A DNA stretch of 64,000 nucleotides. Source: Polychytrium aggregatum. Its lineage: Eukaryota; Chytridiomycota; Chytridiomycetes; Polychytriales. The notes under the pieces were generated by a model that saw only the letters and a list, made by a program, of their open reading frames with translations, ran no database searches and was not told where the DNA came from. The position numbers and the translations under genes are program-made. Positions 11,853-30,071 of this stretch are shown here, piece by piece (the first letter of the stretch is position 1; every line of letters begins with the position of its first letter). The stretch spans positions 310,001 through 374,000 of the forward strand of contig NW_026516214.1 in NCBI RefSeq assembly GCF_025602895.1, written 5' to 3'.

Positions 11853-14800
11853 TCAGTGCTTCGTGACGTCGGCTTCCACAGCGGGCGGGGTAGCTGTGCG
11901 CTCGTCCTCCCGCTTCTCTCGCTTCTCACGCTCCTCACGCTCCTCACGCTCTTCCTTTTCAATCTTGGGCTTCAGCAAGTCCGTGCGCGAAATCATGCCG
12001 ACCATGAATCCGTCGCGGTCCACGACGAGCATCTGGCGAAGCCCCATCTGTCGGAAGATGCTGAAGACCTTGGAGGCGGTCGAGTTGTCGCGGACGATGA
12101 AGGGCGAGGAGTTCATGATGTCGACGATCTGGCAAGATACACGAGACCGGTTAGTCAGCACGGGCCAGTTGCCGAAAGTGCTCGTCATGCGGCGGCAATC
12201 TCGCAATCTTGCAGTACTTACCGATACAATACGATCCGGGTCACTATCCTCATCGTTATAGCCTTCCACAGCCGCCTGGAGACGATCTCGGCGCACATAA
12301 CCGATGGGCTTGGGCTTGAAGTGGTCATCAACCTTTCCATCGCCGTCATGGTCAATGTTGTAGTACTCGACCACAGGGAACCCGCTGTGATGGTTCTGGT
12401 TGGCGTACTTTTCCAGACTGGAGAGCTTCATGTTCGCCTCGATGCAAGTGACGTTTCTGTTCATGATCTGGGAGGTCACGACGTACTTGAGCTCACTGTA
12501 GGGCTCGTGGCTCAGGTAGGGGACCTCGTTGTTCTCCATTTCCTTGTGGTAGATGGACTCGGGCGACATGGCCGACGAGACCCAGGCGCCGATGAAGGTG
12601 ACGATGATCAGGACAGGCAGGGCGGTGTAGTCGCCCGTGAGCTCAAAGGCGACAACCGTGACCGTGAGCACCAGTCGAGAGGTCGAGGCCCAGAACGAGG
12701 CCATGGCGACAAGGGCATAGTAGCCGGGGTCCTGGACGTACAAGCCAATCTTGGAGCCGATGATATCAATCAGTACACCAACGATTCTGCCAAAGGCGGC
12801 ACCGATGATCAGGTTGGGCACGACGACATCTGCGAAACAGAGCATTGGATAAAAAGACGGCGAGATGTGAGACGATGGCACAACAACACAGTGGTGCTTT
12901 GAGGCTGAGCACAGGGCTGAACACCGGGCTGCAGGATCATCGCAACCGCAACCGCAACCGAAACCGCGAGTGCGTACCGGTAGGCAGAGCAATGTAGTAG
13001 GTCAAGGTGCTGAGGATCCAATAGATCACAGCAAAGATGATCAGGGTCTTGATTTGCCAGACACCGTTGAGTCCACGAAGAAGCAGGAGCTTGAGCTGCT
13101 TCTCTGTCGATCAGAACCGAAGGAGGTCGAGAACGAAGCAAAATGGAATGAAATGAGTGACTGGTACCAACCCTCGCTCGGTCATCCGAATCCAGCCCAC
13201 CGAAGCCATGACCATCGGCACAAGGCTCGGCCGCGGTCTTGTACATGCGGTCGGATGAACTGACCTGGTGTCGACCACAAGAGCGATCGCAGCTCCCAGT
13301 AGCACAGATCCGAGCTTTGAGCAGCATTGGTCGAGGGCTGAGATGACTCGCTTCGGGCGACGAGGGCACCGTGGGTCGAGTCGCCATGACCGCCTTCGTT
13401 TTGGTTGAACTTGAGGCCGAGGCTGGTGAAGACGCTGAGATAAGGCCCCGCGATGGCGGTGGTGAGGTACTGCTGGCCGCCAAGGTACGTGGAGTTATCG
13501 GGACCCATGGGTGCTGGTGTGGTGCCGTTGACGGTCGAGGAGTTGGAGGCAGCAAGGACAAAGGTCTGGAGCGAGCTCGGGCAGCTGGCATCCTTGAGTC
13601 TCTGGTAGGAGAGCAGTACATTCTGGGCAGAGTAACATGTCCAAACATTAGGAGGGGGATGACAGCAGGACTGGAGTGATGAACGAGTCCCACAGCATGG
13701 GGTTGGCAGAGGAACATAGCAGTGCATGCCAGAGACGCTTTCGACACCGAATGGAGCCTGAGGGGCTGCCATCTCGAGCTGTCGGATGCAAATACTGTCT
13801 TGGACATACACAGCCCAGATCATCAAGCAAACCAGTCAAGGGATGGCCCTCACCTCAGTGAAAGCGTTGCTCAGGGTATAGGGCAGGCAGACATAGTCCA
13901 GCTCCTGGTAGCACTGGTTAAAGGTAGTTCCGGCACAAAGGTCGCTGCCAGAGGCAAACTGGGCGCAGTCTGGAGCAGCTTGCAGGGCATGCTTGACGGT
14001 GTTGTAGAGCGGGGAGCACACATCGACCGAGTTCTCGGCCATGGGCATGAGCGTGACGGCCGTGGTGATGATACAGATGACGATGACCTCGAGGATGCGC
14101 CAGACCTTGGGCCAGATAGCCCCCTTTGAGTCACGGTCGATCAGCAGACGCTTGCGCGTCCTTTGGGCGGCCGACAGCGCCATGTTATGAAGCTGGCCGA
14201 CGAGGGCCGCAAAGATGGCAATGACGATAAAGGAAGCGACATGGTATGCACTAAAGTGCTGGAAGCACGAGATGTTGGTGGGGAAGAGCGTTGCGGCACC
14301 AGTAAAGATGCGGTCCAGCAAGGTGCCATCGACGCCGGTAAATCGGTTGGCGACACAGACAACAATGTAGGCGATGGTGGTGCTGAAGATGGTGCGGGTC
14401 ATGAGATTGGGATCCCAGAAGCTGGTGGCTTCTTCGAGGGCAAAGACAGCGCCGCCGACCGGGGCACGGAAGATCGCTGCGATGGAGGCGGCAGCGCCGA
14501 GGGTGGCAAACAGACGGAGATTCTTGTGCTCAAGGACGTTGAACAGGCTGGTTGCGCCGATCGACTCGGATGTGTCGTCCGTGTCCATCTTGGCCAAGGT
14601 CGGACCTTCGCCATAGAACAGGCGACGGACGAACGAGATGTTGTGAATAGCCTCAGTGCCCAGAATGGCGATCGAAGAGCCGATCTTGGCCATGGGGCCG
14701 TCGATACCCGAGTAGAGGCCCGAGGACACGAGACCGACGACGCCGATGCACTTGCCGATAACGGTCTGCCAGGTGACGCCCGACAGAACCGCTGCGCCGT

Positions 14801-15756
14801 TGAGGAAGGCAATGACTTGGGTCATGCCGGAGCCAATCGCATCGGGCTGACAGACCACCGACAGCGACACAGGAACAGAGTGAGGGATCCGACGAGGGAG
14901 ACACGTCCGGCGAGGTCAGCGATGCTGGCAATCAGGCGTACATGTCTGGAAGCGATCGCCAACTCACTCGATGCAGCAGCGCCGTGTGCGAAATACCATA
15001 CCGTGAATACAAGAATAAACAGCGACGGGACCACAGCAAAGGCGATGCAGGTCGCCAGGGCAACACCGATGGCGGCGCCGAGCTGGCTCTCTTCAAAGTA
15101 CTTGGCAAAGAGTTCGATTCTCCACTCGCCGATCTTGTCGGTGGCAAAGGCGAGGAGGACGAAAACGAGGGCCACGATGACCGAGATGATCAGGGCCAGA
15201 ACTGGTGGTATGGAGTTTGCGATCAAGAGACAGTGTGAGCGCGGACGGAAGACGGCAGCGTAGACAAAAGCCGGCAGCGTGGACAATAGACAGCATGGAC
15301 AATAAACGGCGGCGATCAGCGCTCGGAACTTACGATAGGACATGATATTCTGGACAAAAACACTCTGGTGAAGTAGAAGAGGCGAATGTGAGCTGCAGGT
15401 ACCAGCACGCAACGACAGAGAGGCCGCAGTGCAGTTGCCGCGCTGGAGACTCACCCATTTGCGCTGGTCTTGCTCTCGGTAGTGCTGTCGGAGGAGACGG
15501 CCATCGGGCTCTTCAAAGTCGATACTCTGCAGCGAGCAAAGGCGGTGAGATCGTCAGCCAAGATGGAGCGCTGATGCAAAACGAGCAGGTCTGACAGCAC
15601 ACGTACGTCGTAGTTGGCAAAGAGATGGCGGTGGTGTGTTGAACCGGTTTGTCGGACAGAGTGCTGGCGGGGCAGCTCGGATCCGTCGTGTGGGTTATCG
15701 ACCCTGATGAGGACAGGGTGTTCTGTGGCGCTGCGGCCATCTCGTTGGGTTGACAT
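11853..15756 (-). CDS. CLC-family chloride channel/transporter with two CBS domains
   Basis: Multi-exon gene from ATG at 15756 (MSTQRDGRSATEH) to TGA at 11853. A cytosolic N-terminus with SIDFEEPDGRLLRQHYREQD precedes membrane helices such as PPVLALIISVIVALVFVLLAF. Family signatures follow in order: GSGMTQVIAFLNG (usually GSGIPE/Q), SGLYSGIDGPMAKIGSSIA (usually GxEGP), PVGGAVFALEEATSFW, and PNLIIGAAFGRIVGVLI. The C-terminus has two CBS motifs, IMNRNVTCIEANMKLSSLEK and IMNSSPFIVRDNSTASKVF, with VDRDGFMVGMISRTDL, then a charged EREERE tail. It most resembles intracellular CLC-6/7-type proteins, which exchange chloride for protons in endosomes and vacuoles. The external gating glutamate position reads Asp here (GIDGP). 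Some middle exons (13.0-13.8 kb) are uncertain. Confidence 0.88.
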
Positions 15757-16675
15757 GTTGCAAGATACTGGCGGCCGTGAGCGGTTTCCCGTGGCAGACC
15801 AGCTGGAGCAGGAGGGCAGAGGCAGGAGCTCGACGAAAGACGACGGAGGAGGGGCGAAACGGGGCGAGGACGGTGAATTTATGGTGTCGGCACCTCCATA
15901 CATCGCCCTGTCACGGACAGACCAGGGCCGACGAACAGGCAAGCCCACAGAGACTGAGGCACGCGGGGCTGATGTATAGTGGCACAAGCTTTCCTTTTGG
16001 GCGAGCCAGCAAGGTTTGCAGGCAAGGCGGCCTTGCCAAAACCCAAACGGCAAACGAAAACAATGCGTTGGGCAAGTGGAGGGAGGCGACGCAGGCGGAC
16101 AGGACATGGCCGCCGGTCAGCCGTATCTGCATTCGTCTGAAAGCGCCGCGGAGCGAGGGCGGTGGAGCGAAAGCAGCCCGTGGCGGCGCACACAAGATCG
16201 CCGTTGGTGAGGCATCCAGCCGCGAGCGCCGGCGACTGGATCTGGGCCGAGCCCGACCTCGACAGGAGCCGCGACTTCATGGGAATCATGGCTCACAGGT
16301 ACGTGATAGCCGAGCCACGTCTGCTTGGCCGGGCATATTCGTCGGTACCGTCGTTCCCCCCGAAGCTCGATGCACCCTTCCTCCACCTGCGACTCGAAAC
16401 CGCGTTGATTCACAGCTCGGATCGAAACAACGCAGCCCACCCGCATCAAGATGAATAGCCGTTTATTGAGCACACCGATGTGGAAGACACCCAGGCGCGG
16501 AAGCAGGCCACAGAGCCGAGGAGACGATGGGGCTGTTGATGAAGCGCGCAGGGCGGTGCGCCGGCCCGCCCAGCAACGCAATACCGCGACACCAAAGCTT
16601 CTTCCGAACCAGGCAGATATCTATGATTTGAAGCGAGTTTCATATTGATATGGGCGCACGTTCCGCATAGCCAGC
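15757..16675. other. CLC upstream region and LC8 3' region
   Basis: The region lies between the CLC start and the LC8 stop, both minus strand. AATAAA on the minus strand near 16457-16463 is a likely polyadenylation signal for LC8. A 234-aa plus-strand frame (15750-16454) is Arg/Ala-rich and matches nothing I know. No gene is called. Confidence 0.5.
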
Positions 16676-23950
<7,275 letters not shown>

Positions 23951-24491
23951 TGGCTGGCGTTGGCCCTGAATATACGCCTCTGTCTTCCTCTACATTGGCC
24001 GGGCGTGAAATCGAGAGGCATCGGACCTGTTCAACGAAGAACAGGAAGTGCAATCCCATTGTCCCGGGCCCGCTGGGAACGAACTACAAGGTCACCCAGG
24101 GAGACAAATCCAGGGACACAATCTAGGGACACATTGAACCATATTATCGTTCCGAACAAACTATCGCTACCAATTTTTCCGGCTCCCTCGCGGCTGCTCA
24201 TCTCGAATGTGAATACACGCTGTAGACCAAGATGCAGCAAAAGTTGGAATCCGGCCATGGTCGGTTGACGGCATTTTGTATCACCTTGAGCCGATTGACG
24301 GTGGTGGTGGGCGATTGGTGTGGAGGAATGACCAATTGTATCATTGTTGGAAGCTCCACTCCGATTGCGGACAAGAACCACCACCATCTGAATCTCTCTG
24401 GTTGGAAAGCGTGGCTGTGTGTCAGCGAGATGACATGATCGTTTGGCTATCAGGCAAGAATCACCTTGACAAGATGTCTTCCCACGACTGA
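23951..24491. other. Spacer between HEATR6-like gene and Fanzor remnant
   Basis: No gene is supported. Three loose copies of a 13-14 bp unit containing GGGACACA occur at about 24096-24135. No left-hand terminal inverted repeat (CGGGACA reading inward) is found, so the remnant's 5' boundary is not defined. Confidence 0.4.
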
Positions 24492-25409
24492 TTGAGCGAG
24501 CGATGCGTTTCTGGATCCGAATCAAGGACGCCACTGCACAGTATCTCGGCCAGCCCAAAATGCGCTGGTTTTGAGGAGATTCTTTCTTCCCCAAGGGCAG
24601 AACCAGCCATGGTCGCTATTTTCTCGCCAGATGGCTCCCCGCAAGAGAAAGACACCACCCAGGCGACCAAGTGGATCCAGAGCACCCACAAGATCCTTGG
24701 TCTGCAGGAATGGATGAGCACCACACCAAGTCCCAAGATCCCTGGGTTGGATCCCTTCCTGCAATACATTCGCCATGTGTTCGATGGAGACATGCTGGAC
24801 AAACAGCTGTGCTTCAGCCTGACCCGGCGACGGCGATTCAAGCGACTCGATCTCCACAGCAAGCGACAGCGCACTGTCCACGAGATGTGCAAGCAAGTCA
24901 TCGACCAGGCACCAAGGGAGACCGAGGTGGTGATTGCCTTTGGGAATGCATCCTGGAAACAGGGGAAGGGATATGCCTCCAGTCCCAGGAGACTCAGGTT
25001 TGCCAAGTACTTTGAGCAGTTCCACCACCACCAGAGCCACCCACCAGACCGATCCGTCTCCAAGATCCATGTGTGCTCGGTGAACGAGTTCAACACATCC
25101 CAGGTGTGCTCACATTGTCGGGAAGCCAAGCGACTCGAGAAGGTCGAGCATCTTGATATCGAGAAACCACACTTTGTCCGGAGCTGTGCAAGCTGCCATA
25201 CGCTGTGGGATCGAGACATCAATGCAGCCAGGAACATGATCACGGTATGCCAGTCGATCATCGTCCATGGAGATCGACCGGGTGTATTCAAGACCATGCT
25301 TCCCAACCAACGAAATCAAGGAGATTGCCAACGAAGACAGGAGTGCAATGCCATGGCCTGCCCGCTGGGCCTACAAGTCAGTCAGCGGGCTTCAGAAGCC
25401 AGAAAGTGA
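24492..25409 (+). pseudogene. Fanzor nuclease remnant (C-terminal half)
   Basis: An uninterrupted 305-codon frame. From WMSTTPSPK onward it matches the intact Fanzor at 38.2-40.6 kb: VVIAFGNASWKQGKGYASS, then VNEFNTSQVCSHC, FVRSCASCHTLW and DRDINAARNM. The conserved Glu of NEF, four zinc-finger cysteines and the RuvC-III Asp are kept. The first RuvC strand with its catalytic Asp (GIDPG in the intact copy) is not present in this frame; only a weak echo (AMVAIFSPDG) occupies that place. The bridge, recognition and N-terminal regions are also missing. The C-terminus runs about 35 residues past the intact protein's end, into what should be noncoding element DNA. It is probably non-functional as a nuclease, though the lack of stops is notable. 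Confidence 0.85.
25360..25390 (+). ncRNA. Candidate guide-RNA hairpin of the Fanzor remnant
   Basis: A perfect 8-bp inverted repeat, GCCCGCTG at 25360-25367 and CAGCGGGC at 25383-25390, encloses a 15-nt loop. It lies 20 bp inside the element terminus and downstream of the Fanzor homology, where the guide RNA scaffold of TnpB and Fanzor systems is normally encoded. RNA function is inferred from position only. Confidence 0.4.
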
Positions 25410-25431
25410 CTGTCCCGTTTATTTCTGGATA

Positions 25432-25561
25432 GACTGTAAGTATCTCGCACTGTTGTGCATTTCGACAGTGGATGCTGGGTCGCCCATATTCTGGGCAGTC
25501 CACTTCGGGGTTGCCATCCCTCTTGGGATGGTCGATGGGAGGTGTTTGACTCTCTTGTGCA

Positions 25562-25601
<40 letters not shown>

Positions 25602-26333
25602 CGGCGAGAGGCTTCTCGCCTTCCCTCGGGGGTCTCTCGCCAGAGACTGCTCTTCTCGCCGACCGAGGTGGCTCCGAGAGCGCGTTTTTTCGTTCTCGCT
25701 GATTTTTTTAACAAGAAATTTTTTTCATAGTGCATCGTATGGGGCCGTCGTATTCGGGTTTCTCCGCCGCGATTTTTTCATTCCTCAACATCATCTCAAA
25801 GTCACAAGGAAAGGGAAAGGAGAAAGAAGAAAGGAAGGGGAGGGGAGGGGAGGGAGGGGAGGGGGGCCTGAAGAACCTTTTCGAAGAAGGATGAGGTGGC
25901 GAAGTGAAGAAGAGAGCCGGGAGAAGGGTTTTTGTTGGATTTGCACAGAAAAAGACAACAACACCAGGAAGTTTCGTCTGTCCGAGCAGGGGGGTTATGT
26001 ATTCTAAGGAGGGAAGAAAATAAGAAAGGATAGACAGAAACGGCTTTACAACTCGAGAGAACAATAAAGGCCAACAACATTTCCCCTGCCGCACAAGAAA
26101 CAACTCTGACCTTCCGAAGAGGCCACGATCCGGGGGGAACAAAAAAAAAATACAGGAACATCCATCGGCCGTCAGCGCAGCTGGGCATGCGCACAGGAAC
26201 CCTTCGGGCGTACTGGCATTCATACATTCATTATTATCCACCAAGGAGGGGGGCCTCTGCGTCGATCATATGGATCTGAAAAGAAAGTCAAAGGGGGGAC
26301 CAGACGGACGAATCAAAATAATTTACGAGTGGT
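25432..26333. other. Intergenic, low-complexity
   Basis: Downstream of both the remnant and the convergent proton pump gene. It holds a GT run (25564-25600), a G-rich run of GGGGA units near 25836-25866, and homopolymer tracts. AATAAA near 26063 on the plus strand could belong to readthrough transcription. No gene is seen. Confidence 0.5.
25564..25600. repeat. GT dinucleotide microsatellite
   Basis: About 18 uninterrupted GT units in intergenic DNA. Confidence 0.95.
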
Positions 26334-29300
26334 CTAGACAAGGGTCTTGGTCGAAGCCTCGGCCTGGGCGGGGAGGACGTTCTTCTTGACAGTCTTCTTC
26401 CAGGCAACGAGAGCGGTGCTGATCAGGAGGACATTGCGGACCTTCTTGATGTTGGCGTGGACACGCTTGAGCTCCTCCTTGCGAGCAAGGCGGCGCTTGA
26501 GCTCGGCAGTGCGCTTGGGAGAAGGCCACAGGCGGGCAGTGAGCTCGAACGACCAGTGGCGGTAGGTCAAGACCTTGACGACATCGAGGAGACCGAACAT
26601 GGCCAGGGAGACGCAGATGACACCAATAGCCCAGGCGGGACCGCTGTGTTGCCATTGACGCAAAGGAAAGGAGCGAGATAATGGGACCGGGTCAGTGACA
26701 TTGCCAATTGAGGATCCGTCTCCGGTCACAGCGACTGGAGGCACCAGCGAATGTGCAGAGCAAACACAACATATGGCTACGAGCGCGGTTGCATAAACGA
26801 CACTTACATAGCGTACGACTCAAGGGCCTGGATACCGAACCAGGTCATGAGCATGGCAAAGACCTGGGTACCACCGACGGCAATGACGAAGATCAGCGAG
26901 GGGGCGGACTCCCAGAACCATCCGGGGACACGGGTCGAGAAGATCACAAAGTGGGGGCACGACGAGACGTTGAGGTAGATGATCGACTGGAGCTTGCGCA
27001 GGTTGTCCAGGATGGTGGGGTCCATGCCGTGGTTCTGGACCTGGTCGGTGACGTAGCTGAGATCCATGTTGGTCTGGTTGGTGAGGCCGAGGATCGAGCG
27101 GGCGGTGAAGAAGTGGGCGAACGAGATCAGGGTCAGGAGGATACCCAGGACAAACGACAGGGTGAGGAGCTGGCCGAGACGCCACTTGTCGGGGCGACCA
27201 GAGATCTTGGCGTTATCGACGGAGATGACGAGGGTGGCGGCATCGTTCAGGACGGCAATCAGGATAATGAGGAGATCGGGAAGGGCGAACTGGAAGACGA
27301 GCTGGGCAATGAAGAAGAAGATCAGGAAGTGGATGGTCGAGGAGATACGGTAGAGGGCGTACGAACGCATGCGCTGGAAGATGGCACGGGAGGTCTTGAC
27401 ACCATCGACAATGGTCGAGAGACCCGAGGCAAGGAGGACGATATCGGCAGCGGAGCGAGCAGCGTCAGTGCAGCCCTCGACGGCAATGCCGACGTTGGCC
27501 TTCTTGAGAGCAGGGGCATCGTTGACACCATCACCGGTCATGCCGACGAGGTAGCCGCGGTTCTGGAGGAGCTCGACGACACGGAACTTGTGCTCGGGAA
27601 TGACCTGGGCGAAACCATCGCACTTGACGACACGGTCAGTGAGGGCCTCCTCATCCATGGACGAATCAATCAGCTTGTGGGCATCGAGAATGGTGCGCTG
27701 CATGCCGAGGCGGAAGGCGACTTCCTTGGCAATGATCTGCTGGTCACCGGTAATCATCTTGACACCAACACCGAGGGCGGCGCACTCGGCAATGGTCGAG
27801 CCAGAGTCGGGGCGGGGAGGATCCAGGAGCGAAATCAGACCGACAAGCTCGAACTTGGTCATCTCATCGTCAATGGTACGGGCAACACCGAGAGCACGGA
27901 GACCACGGCGGGCGAGGTCGATGACGGCATCGGAACCCTGGCTGTGGCCACCGACCATGCGGATGATGACCTGGGGGGCACCCTTGATGACGCGGAACTG
28001 CTTGCCGGTGGAGAGGTCGGTGACGGTGGCCTCGGTGTACTTGGAAGTGGGGTTGAAGGGAATGAAGTTGTTGACCTTGAAGCCGGGGATGATGTGGTCC
28101 TGGACGGCACGGTTGCGGAGGAGGTCGACACGCTCCTGGGCGGCAGCACGGATGGTAGACTCGATGGGGTCCTGGGCTCCGGGCTCAGACGAGAAGAACG
28201 AGTTGAGCAGGAGGTCCTGGTCGGTGTAGGGAACGCCGGTGCCGTGGAAGTCGTCGGTGGTGTTGCCACGCATGGTCAGGAAGGGCTTGTCGAACGACAG
28301 CTGGTTGAGGGTCAGGGTACCGGTCTTGTCGGAGCAGAGAATCGAGACAGAGGCAAGCTCCTCGATGGCAGTGAGACGCTTGACAATGACCTTCTTGGCA
28401 GCGAGCTGCTTGGCACCGACGGCCATGGTGACGGACATGACAGTGGGCAGACCAACGGGAATGGCGGCAATGGTCAAGATGAGAACCTGCTTGAGGGCAA
28501 CCAGGGGGGCGTTGCCGTGGGCAAAGACGGAGATCAAGAACAGAATGATAACCATGACAAGGGAAACAACGATGAGGAAGTTGCCGATGTTGTTGATGAT
28601 CTTCTGGAAGTGGCCGGCGTCGTTGGTGATGGCAATCAGGTTGGCGGCACGACCAATGTAGGTGTTGATACCAGTCTTGGTGACGATGGCGAGCTGCTGG
28701 CCCTGCTTGATCATGGAGGACGAGTAGGCAATGGCACCCTTCTTCTTGTTGACGGGGAGAGACTCGCCGGTCAGGGCAGACTGATCGATCTGGAGAGAGC
28801 CTTCGGTCTCCTCGCCGGTGACACCGATGCCGAGGAGACGGCAATCGGCAGGAACGATATCACCGAGACGCAGGGCAATGACATCACCGGGAACCAGGAG
28901 GTTGGACTCGACTTCGACGAGCTTGGCGTTACGCCAGACACGGGACTTGAGGGCAAGGGTGTTCTTGAGGGCATCGAGGGCAGATTCGGCCTTGGCCTCC
29001 TCGTGGAAACCAATGATGGCGTTGGCGAACAGGACAGCAACAAGGATACCAAAGTCGACCCAGTCACCAAGGACAGCAGAGACGATGGCGGCGATTTCCA
29101 GCAGGTAGGAGATGGCACCACCAAAGTAGCTGAGGAACTTGAGGAAGGGGTTGGTCTTTCTCTCAGGGAGCTCTATTGACAGGGAGGAAACGAGCGGCGG
29201 ATCATGTCAGTTCGGGTGATCGGGACAGGGGGCCGGAGTGGCGATGCCACAGGCTTGGTCAGGATATGAATGACTCGAATCATAGCAGACAAGCGGTGCA

Positions 29301-29961
29301 GAGCGACATGCACGGCTGCAGCTCATCGGTGGACAGTGTCAGAAGCAGAGCACACATACCGTTCTTTCCGAACTTGGCCAGACGCTCCTCGACCTGGGCA
29401 TCGGTCAGACCCTCGAGGGGAGGAGTCTGGAGGAGGGCCTCGAGCTCGGCATCGATGTCCTCGGTGACCTCGACATGCTGCTCCTCGTCGTGGAAATCCT
29501 TGTTATCCTTGGGCTTGGCGTCTGAGCATGGTAGAGCAAAAAGAGTCAGCAGGGTAGCCAGGAGGCCGAGCGGTTACAGGACAGGAGGTGGTGTGTGCTC
29601 TGTGTTGAAGGGGGGCTGGCTTGGGCAGATGCGGGAAGAGTGCGGTGCTAGCGACGACGGCAGATGCGGAGGATCCGCAGAGGGAGACAGGAGCCTCCCG
29701 AGCCATCCAGGTTCTCGAGAGATCTGGGCACCGCATGGCTGCAGGCACCCTGGGAGTGAGAGGACCCAGGCCCACTGCCACAGCAACAGGAACAGCAACA
29801 GGACCAAGCCGACGATGGCGGTGTGATGGGGCGAGGGCGGCAATGAAGTGCACATCGCGGGGGGCACTTGGCCGAAGAACGGACGGAGGCCCGCAACAAA
29901 GGAACGAGGGGAGCAGCAGCATAACGGCAGGACAGCAAGAGTGCTCACCAGCTTCAGTCAT
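26334..29961 (-). CDS. PMA1: Plasma-membrane H+-ATPase (P3A-type)
   Basis: Four exons give a predicted 949 aa, in frame throughout: 29949-29961 (MTEA), 29360-29521 (DAKPKDNKDF through LAKFGKN), 26808-29172 and 26334-26643. Fungal pumps of this type are about 900-1000 aa. Visible signatures are LTGES of the actuator domain, the phosphorylation motif CDKTGTLT, KGAPQ in the nucleotide-binding domain, MTGDGVNDAPALKKA of the hinge, and VLNDAATLVISVDNAKIS in the membrane. The N-terminus is acidic and the C-terminus is Lys/Arg-rich (AELKRRLARKEELKRV), where fungal pumps carry an autoinhibitory tail. It pumps protons out of the cell using ATP and energises nutrient uptake. Strong codon bias makes the opposite strand open for over 800 codons. 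A TATA-like site lies about 100 bp upstream. Confidence 0.97.
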
Positions 29962-30063
29962 TTTCTTCCGTCTGGGCCGGTGATGGCAACGAACAAGATG
30001 AAAAAAAAAGACGAAACTCTAAAAAAGAAGAAGAGTTGCGAGAGGACGGGCCTGGGGTCGGCC

Positions 30064-30071
30064 TTTTAAAT
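30064..30071 (-). promoter_or_regulatory. TATA-like element of the H+-ATPase gene
   Basis: ATTTAAAA on the minus strand about 103 bp upstream of the H+-ATPase start codon, an AT island in GC-rich DNA. Confidence 0.45.

Larger units (their letters stand above)
24492..25429 (+). mobile_element. 5'-truncated Fanzor-bearing element
   Basis: The element keeps the C-terminal part of a Fanzor gene and one element end. That end is TGTCCCGTTTATTTCTGGA at 25411-25429, followed by TA at 25430-25431. Read inward it differs from the 38.1-kb copy's Fanzor-side terminus at 2 of 19 positions. The other end and any transposase are missing. The Fanzor proteins of the two copies are only about half identical in the shared region by eye, so this is an older or separate family member rather than a recent duplicate. 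Confidence 0.75.

Noticed and set aside
11856-12902. 348-codon plus-strand frame
   Set aside because: Antisense of CLC C-terminal exons with clear CBS motifs. His/Val/Asp-rich composition mirrors the coding strand.
14163-15263. 366-codon plus-strand frame
   Set aside because: Antisense of the conserved CLC membrane core.
24055-24070. TGTCCCGGG as a possible left end of the Fanzor remnant
   Set aside because: It is in the wrong orientation for a left terminus and matches only seven bases. No true left end is seen.
26708-29179. 823-codon open frame on the plus strand
   Set aside because: It is the exact antisense of the H+-ATPase main exon. The Asp/Glu/Gly-rich sequence comes from strong third-base bias on the coding strand, not from a real gene.
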